Origin: a virus
Strand: one strand, 5' to 3'
IMG/VR virus record: IMGVR_UViG_3300017734_000018
Coordinates: 1 to 43,597 of that record
DNA: 43,597 nucleotides
Within the stretch, counting starts at the first letter, position 1; each line of letters begins with the position of its first letter. The position numbers and the translations under genes are program-made. The notes below the pieces were generated by a model. It worked only from the letters and a program-made list of their open reading frames with translations. It had not been told where the DNA came from and did not search any database. Positions 38,887 to 43,597 of the stretch are shown here, one piece after another.

Positions 38887-39834
38887 TTAAATATCATTAA
38901 TTGGGCTGTTATTATTGTTATTGTTTTGATTACCGTTATTGTTATCTGTTCTTGGATTTGTCCTAAAGGGTTCCCAGTTAAAGCTAGGTGTTGAGATAGC
39001 TTCGTCTAGTTTATCTAAGACAACAGAGGGTGGCACAAGAGAACTATTTTCTATAGAGCTTATCACAGTATTCAAAGCAGATACAGGGCTAAAGGTGTTT
39101 GTTGGATCTTCCGCTAGTCCTACTGTTTTTTCTGTAAGATTATTAAATAAGACTTGCACCTCAGGGTCAGCGTTCTGGTTAAACTGAACATCACCACTTG
39201 GACCAATGGAAAAACTATCTTCGTACATAGTATTTAAGGACGTTGCCAACTGTGCCTGAATAGACTTTCTGTCAGACAATTCAATACGGGCACCCTTGGT
39301 AGGTGTGTACTGAAATGCGGGAAGTCCTGTAGCACCACCTAAGTCTGTAGTCTTTAGGAATTGTTCTTGGAGTTTATTAATGTCATCCATAGCGTTAATA
39401 AGACCTAAAGACATTTCTTCTTCAGTGGCAAAGCTTTCACCTGAAAGACCTTTAGAAACTGCCTTAGCTAAGTCTTCATCATTTTCTACCTGACCTTCAA
39501 GGTATGCGGAAAGAGTTGGGATGTAATTTTCAGATAGTTTGTTTGAACCTATAAGCTTAGTAACCTTTTCCATTTCAAATTCTAGCTGACCAGACATCTC
39601 CAATGCTCTAGCAGCTTTAGTTGAAAAACCAAGTTTCTTAGCGTTTGATATTCTAGCCCTAGCTTCTTTGAGTTGGGTACGTCTTGTCTCGATATTACTT
39701 AAACCAGTCTTAAGTAACCACTCACGCTTTACTGCATTGATCTCAGCTACTTGTGCTTTCTTCTCGTCAACTTCATCGTTGTATGCTTTAGCTAGACCAC
39801 CAGCTATCATTATAGGTGTTAAACTGCCTAACAT
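38887..39834 (-). CDS. Virion-associated helical protein with Asn-rich tail
   Basis: This is a 315-residue protein with a hydrophobic start (MLGSLTPIMIAGGLAKAY) and long coiled-coil-like helices. The last 25 residues are mostly Asn (NNNGNQNNNNNNS). The tail is encoded by an AAT/AAC trinucleotide run at about 38905-38945 that could slip. It lies between two structural genes and is probably part of the internal core or ejection set. GAGGG precedes ATG 39834. Confidence 0.7.
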   Translation of the reverse strand: MLGSLTPIMIAGGLAKAYNDEVDEKKAQVAEINAVKREWLLKTGLSNIETRRTQLKEARARISNAKKLGFSTKAARALEMSGQLEFEMEKVTKLIGSNKLSENYIPTLSAYLEGQVENDEDLAKAVSKGLSGESFATEEEMSLGLINAMDDINKLQEQFLKTTDLGGATGLPAFQYTPTKGARIELSDRKSIQAQLATSLNTMYEDSFSIGPSGDVQFNQNADPEVQVLFNNLTEKTVGLAEDPTNTFSPVSALNTVISSIENSSLVPPSVVLDKLDEAISTPSFNWEPFRTNPRTDNNNGNQNNNNNNSPINDI

Positions 39835-39838
39835 AGTA

Positions 39839-40402
39839 TTACCCTCTTGCCATTAGACCACGTTGCTGTGGCTTTGCTTCTACTTCAGCTGCTACTTCTT
39901 CTACTTCAGGAGCTATCTCACCCTCAGTCTCTTGGGTTACATCTATGTCTGGTGTTGCCTCACTGAACTCACCAAGCATTTCGTATCCTTCATCACGCTC
40001 CTCTACTGGAGTCTCAGCCATAGCCTTGTCTAAGAGAATCTTTACCTTCTCTTTCTCTTCCTGTTCTTTCATCTCAGTATTTTTAAAGTCATCAAGGTAA
40101 GAGATGCCAGCTTCCTTAGCAGTAGATGCAATAAACTTATGAATAACAGGTGCAATAATTAGGCTAACGTCAATGTTATGAACACCCTTGGCTACTGCTA
40201 AAGTAAGAGCAGCCTGAGTTGCATGTTTAACTGGCAATCCATACTCAAGGGTAAACAGTAAGTTATCCAATCTCTCAGGATCAGACAGCTTTCTCATGTG
40301 CCAAATGATGGCATCGTTAGGGTCTGTAATCTCTGGCGCTCTTTCATACAGAGCATTACGTGGTTCTTTAGTTAGGGATTGCCCTGGGATAGGTCCGTCC
40401 AT
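39839..40402 (-). CDS. Virion-associated protein (MDGPIPGQSLT family)
   Basis: The 187-residue protein begins MDGPIPGQSLTKEPRNALYE, an N-terminal signature I recall from structural proteins of cyanophages and other marine phages. The middle is helical (IIWHMRKLSDPERLDNLLF) and the C-terminal 60 residues are acidic (VEEVAAEVEA), ending RGLMARG. Its start overlaps the lytic transglycosylase stop as TAATG. It is probably a virion component, with unknown function. Confidence 0.75.
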   Translation of the reverse strand: MDGPIPGQSLTKEPRNALYERAPEITDPNDAIIWHMRKLSDPERLDNLLFTLEYGLPVKHATQAALTLAVAKGVHNIDVSLIIAPVIHKFIASTAKEAGISYLDDFKNTEMKEQEEKEKVKILLDKAMAETPVEERDEGYEMLGEFSEATPDIDVTQETEGEIAPEVEEVAAEVEAKPQQRGLMARG

Positions 40403-41283
40403 TATCCTTCACCTCTAAATTTTTTAATAGCATCTAAGTACTTGGGTACGAAAGGCATAACATTCTTCTTACCTATTGCAAGACCGCCACTATTTAAGTC
40501 AGGACCATCATGGTGAAGAGCATAGACATATTCATTACCGTATCCCTTTTTCCTAGCAGTCTCAAAGTTATCAACTGTGTGGTCAAGTAAAGCCTGGATC
40601 TGAACGTCTGCATTCCATTGATTCTCCGCAGTAATACCGTATCCTTTTCCTGTATCATTCACAAACTGACCAATACCCCTAGCACTTGAAGATTTAGCAG
40701 AGGCATCAGGGTTAAACCCAGACTCGTGTCTAGCAGTGGCTAAGGCATACGCAATCTCGTAATCTGACATTCCCATCTGACTACCAACATTAATAATTCT
40801 ATTAACGATCTCTTGCTGTACTGCAGGTGCTACATCACCAGCTTTACGTGAGTTACCTCTTAGGCCACCTTCTATAAGTGGCTCGTTGAAGTAAGACTGA
40901 GATGCAACCTTCCCAGCTTCAACACCTTTCTTACCGTATAAGTCTTCTGTAAGCTGCAAGGGGTTGTAGTCTTGTTCTGTTTTATTCTCTTCACTCTCTT
41001 GCTCAATGCTTTGCATCCAAGAAGCTATATTAAGATCAGAGGGTAGAGTATCTTCTCTGGAAGCACTGATGTCTGTCTTACTAAACATTCTTTTAACACC
41101 CTGAGCAGAGGATCTCATAGCTTGTTTAGTTTGCTCTGCTTGAGCTTGACCAAGAGCAAGGTACTGTTTAGTCCTTTGCCTTGAGGTTGCACCAGCACCA
41201 GCTGTAGTAGGATCTAACTGCTGCTTAACAAACCTATCGAGTTGGTCAAACTTTGTCATGTGTCCTTTATTTTTAAAAGCCAT
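40402..41283 (-). CDS. Virion lytic transglycosylase (SLT domain)
   Basis: The 293-residue protein has an SLT-type lytic transglycosylase domain in its C-terminal half. ARHESGFNP holds the catalytic Glu187, followed by SSSARGIGQF and later YVYALHHDG. The N-terminal 150 residues are polar and disordered. As in T7 gp16, such an enzyme opens peptidoglycan locally during DNA ejection. It lies among the internal virion genes, separate from the endolysin at 15.3 kb, which supports entry rather than lysis. AAAGGAT precedes the ATG. Confidence 0.88.
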   Translation of the reverse strand: MAFKNKGHMTKFDQLDRFVKQQLDPTTAGAGATSRQRTKQYLALGQAQAEQTKQAMRSSAQGVKRMFSKTDISASREDTLPSDLNIASWMQSIEQESEENKTEQDYNPLQLTEDLYGKKGVEAGKVASQSYFNEPLIEGGLRGNSRKAGDVAPAVQQEIVNRIINVGSQMGMSDYEIAYALATARHESGFNPDASAKSSSARGIGQFVNDTGKGYGITAENQWNADVQIQALLDHTVDNFETARKKGYGNEYVYALHHDGPDLNSGGLAIGKKNVMPFVPKYLDAIKKFRGEG

Positions 41284-41296
41284 TACGTTTTATCCT

Positions 41297-43117
41297 TTAA
41301 AATAACCAGCCAAAGAGAGCCTTCGTAATCTCTTGGTTAGCTCCAATTTCAGCTTGTAACTTAGCGGCGTCCAACTCAGCATCAGCAGCTAGTTTTGTAG
41401 TTATAATAGCGTTAGCTCTATCTTGATCATTCTGGTAAGCATTAAACACATAGTCCATCTCATCACGCTCACGCTGCCAGATCTCATCTAGTTCTGCCTG
41501 TGTTAAAGCGTTCTGCTCTTTTGCTACGTAGAGTGCTCTCTCATTAGCGGCTTCTTGGTTTGTCAGAGCAGCTGTCTGTCTCCACTTAGCATTAGCCTGT
41601 GCAACAACTAAGTTATTCGATATCATAAACTGTTTAAAGGCATTGTCCTGAGACACATTGAATTGTCTTGTTGCATTTACAGCATTAACATCAAACTGTG
41701 CTACAGCGTTTGTCTGGTCTGCATTGAACTTAGATACGTTAGCTTGAAGGTCAGCGAAGAATTGATTTGTTTGGTTCTCAGATGCAGCATTAAACTGAGA
41801 GGCAGCATTCTCAGCAGCTTGGTCTGTAAAGAGAGCCTGTATGTTTTGCTGTGCTCGAAACATCTCTGTCTGCTGTCTGTTGTTTAAGTTAGTCATATCC
41901 ATATTAAGAAATGATTGAGCGTTCTGTACAGCGGCTTGTTGTCTATTGTTTAGGTTAGCCATGTCTAAGTTAGAAAGTGCAGCAGCCTCAGCCATAACCA
42001 TTGCTTGATCATTTGATAAGTTAGCCAACTCCATAGTATTAGCAGCACGAGCATTCTCTAAGGCTACTTGCTGTTCAGCCGTGAAGTTCATATTAGCTAC
42101 ATCAGAGATCTTGGCAGAGTTAGCTACTCTAGATTGAAAAGCTTGATCGAACTCCATACCCATAAACTGAGCACGTTGTTGTGCTGACAGCATAGCACGT
42201 TGCTGTCTGTTTGACAAGTTCTGTGATTCAAACTGTGCCATAGTAGCAGCATCAGCTTGAGCAATAGGAATAGCTGACTCCATTGCTGCCTGTACGAGGG
42301 CTTGACCAGCTATCGAGGAAGCACCTAGACCTCTCGCAGCCATAGCGGCTGTAGCATTACGTAAAGCACCAGCGGCCCAGCTGGGTGTTTCACCACCCTC
42401 AAAGTCTTTCATCAGACTATCTAGCTGACCTTGAACAGTAGCTTTGTCTGAGGGTGTAGCAGTTGCAGCTTCAATCTGCTCAGTAAACTTAGCGGCCTTC
42501 TCAGCGTCAGCAGCACCAGTAATTAATTCACCTTCCTGTATCTCACGCTGTACAGGGTTGTTCATCATTACAGCAGCACCTTGAGCGGCTTGCATACCTG
42601 ATACAGCTGACTCATTCTGCTGGGCTGCTTTTACTTGTGCTTCTTCGCTTACAATACCTTCCTGTGCTTTAGTAGCTTCAGTCACAGCCTTTACAGCAGG
42701 GGCAGAAGTAGAGGGGGCTACCGTAGCAACACCTGGTTTTGTTGGGGCTGTAGCCTGGGCAGCAGTACCTACTGTATCAACACCAGCTGTAGTAGCTTTC
42801 TCATCAGCAAGAGGTTGAATCTCTTGGTCAGCAGAAGGTGTTATATAAGAATATGTAGGAGCCGCAACAGTAGTAGCTGGTGTGATACCACTTGATCCTG
42901 TCATACCGCCTGTCTGCATACCAATAGTTTTATTCTCAGGGGCAGTAGTAGGAATACCTTTCATTGCCTTAGCCTTACGCTCAAGACGTTGCACTAAAGA
43001 TCGAGCATCGGGCTTAGACTGCATAAATGCTTCCATCTCATCTTCTTGCTCAGACCCAGTGTAGCCTGTCTTAGATAAGATCGTGTATTTTTGTTTATTG
43101 CTGAACGTATTAAGCAT
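41297..43117 (-). CDS. Repetitive coiled-coil internal virion protein
   Basis: In this 606-residue protein residues of about 80-180 are Ala/Thr/Pro-rich and low in complexity. Residues of about 300-530 hold degenerate repeats of about 20 residues, with the recurring words NLNNRQQ, NAQSFLNMDMTNLNNRQQ, SQFNA and KFNADQTNAVAQFDVNAV. The pattern predicts a long alpha-helical rod or bundle. Similar proteins occur in the internal-core cluster of marine phages. It is probably part of the ejection apparatus. AGGAAA precedes ATG 43117. Confidence 0.75.
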   Translation of the reverse strand: MLNTFSNKQKYTILSKTGYTGSEQEDEMEAFMQSKPDARSLVQRLERKAKAMKGIPTTAPENKTIGMQTGGMTGSSGITPATTVAAPTYSYITPSADQEIQPLADEKATTAGVDTVGTAAQATAPTKPGVATVAPSTSAPAVKAVTEATKAQEGIVSEEAQVKAAQQNESAVSGMQAAQGAAVMMNNPVQREIQEGELITGAADAEKAAKFTEQIEAATATPSDKATVQGQLDSLMKDFEGGETPSWAAGALRNATAAMAARGLGASSIAGQALVQAAMESAIPIAQADAATMAQFESQNLSNRQQRAMLSAQQRAQFMGMEFDQAFQSRVANSAKISDVANMNFTAEQQVALENARAANTMELANLSNDQAMVMAEAAALSNLDMANLNNRQQAAVQNAQSFLNMDMTNLNNRQQTEMFRAQQNIQALFTDQAAENAASQFNAASENQTNQFFADLQANVSKFNADQTNAVAQFDVNAVNATRQFNVSQDNAFKQFMISNNLVVAQANAKWRQTAALTNQEAANERALYVAKEQNALTQAELDEIWQRERDEMDYVFNAYQNDQDRANAIITTKLAADAELDAAKLQAEIGANQEITKALFGWLF

Positions 43118-43142
43118 TCTATATTTCCTAAGTTAACGTCTG

Positions 43143-43597
43143 CTATCCATTTACTACTTCGTTAAGACCCCAGATCATTGCACCTGTACCACCTACAAAG
43201 AGTAATACTCCAATAGTCAGTGATATGCCCCAGAATAGTTTGTCTCTTGCTTTAGCTTGTGCCTCTAGTGCTTCTTTTTGTCTGACCCTAGCAGCAGCTT
43301 GTTCTTTAACGACTAAGTCCCACATCCCTGGTGGTCCATACAGTCTACACACTTCACGTAATTCGTTCTGTGCTTCTTTGTGTTTCATCTTAGCTTGGGC
43401 TATAGCAAACCCTTCTTCTTCAGATGAGGTAAGTCTACCTAGTGGTCCTTTGTGTCTACCCTGTTCAGCTAAACCTATGTCAGCTTCTAGTTTAGCTAAC
43501 TTACCAAAGTGAGGCAGTAAGTCTGCTACATCACTACCAGCTTTAACTGCAGAACTAACTGCACCAGCTATCTTAGTAACTGCACCTGCTAAAGCTA
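43143..43597 (-). CDS. Partial virion protein with C-terminal membrane segment (cut by right edge)
   Basis: The frame is open from its stop at 43143 to the last base, about 150 residues, with the N-terminus outside the window. An internal ATG at 43388 would give only 81 residues, but the upstream in-frame sequence (GAVSSAVKAGSDVADLLPH, LGRLTSSEEEGFAIAQ) is clearly coding-like and continuous. After a helical, charged middle (PPGMWDLVVKEQAAARVRQK) it ends with a strong transmembrane helix (LFWGISLTIGVLLFVGG) and a short tail. It leads the visible internal-protein cluster. Confidence 0.75.
   Translation of the reverse strand, partial: ALAGAVTKIAGAVSSAVKAGSDVADLLPHFGKLAKLEADIGLAEQGRHKGPLGRLTSSEEEGFAIAQAKMKHKEAQNELREVCRLYGPPGMWDLVVKEQAAARVRQKEALEAQAKARDKLFWGISLTIGVLLFVGGTGAMIWGLNEVVNG

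Noticed and set aside
1-43597. Lysogeny or defence systems (integrase, repressor, CRISPR, toxin-antitoxin, restriction endonuclease)
   Set aside because: I found no gene with recognisable motifs for these and no regularly spaced CRISPR-like repeats. The GTTAC and operator repeats are too short and have no spacer pattern.
1-43597. T7-like single-subunit RNA polymerase
   Set aside because: No large protein with the required motifs is present, and all large genes have other assignments. It could still lie in the missing portion.

Overview
The window is a contiguous piece of a lytic, tailed, podovirus-like dsDNA phage genome. Its replication genes are T7-like in type: a zinc-finger primase-helicase, a family A DNA polymerase, a gp2.5-like SSB and a T7-type endonuclease I. 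It also carries the auxiliary genes typical of marine phages: ThyX, a cobalamin-dependent class II ribonucleotide reductase, glutaredoxin, PhoH, a MazG-like pyrophosphohydrolase and a metallophosphoesterase. This gene set, together with the absence of a T7-like RNA polymerase, is most like roseophage SIO1 and the 'cobavirus' group as I remember them. A DUF1127 protein and a GTA-type three-helix holin also point to an alphaproteobacterial, perhaps Rhodobacteraceae, host. The host is an inference. I see no integrase, no phage repressor gene and no CRISPR array.

Layout. (1) Positions 1-16631, all on the minus strand, hold lysis, packaging and head genes. Transcription runs leftward from about 16.66 kb: small membrane proteins, holin, GH108 endolysin, a row of small basic or Cys-rich conserved proteins, a DUF1127 peptide, small terminase, an HTH protein, large terminase, portal, a 1465-residue multidomain protein, scaffold, major capsid protein, and a protein cut by the left edge. 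(2) Positions 16632-17554 are a 0.9 kb non-coding divergent control region. It holds a consensus leftward promoter, a long hairpin, GTTAC repeats, C-rich patches, four copies of a palindromic operator-like repeat, and two TGTGATCACA palindromes each placed just upstream of a TATAA(T/G) box. (3) Positions 17555-22650, plus strand, are an accessory or early block: a GP88-family protein, many small unknown genes, and a DNA cytosine methyltransferase that contains a complete second reading frame. (4) Positions 22659-35337, plus strand, hold tRNA-Arg(TCT), ThyX and the replication and nucleotide-metabolism genes. They end at a bidirectional terminator at about 35.36 kb. (5) Positions 35384-43597, minus strand, are internal-virion or ejection proteins, including a lytic transglycosylase. 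The last one is cut by the right edge.

On a circular map the two minus-strand blocks form one late unit (16.6 kb to 1, then 43.6 to 35.4 kb). The tail tube, nozzle and fibre genes expected between capsid and internal proteins are not present, so they probably lie outside the window. Since no phage RNA polymerase gene is seen, host RNA polymerase probably reads the sigma70-like promoters. Several share a TTGACA - 16/17 nt - TATAACTA pattern, which may coordinate the leftward operons.

The points most worth a second look are the divergent control region, the nested frame inside the methyltransferase, a 10-codon leader peptide in front of a long hairpin (22061-22167), a paired change in the DNA polymerase steric-gate residues, and the phage-borne DUF1127 peptide at the head of the packaging operon.
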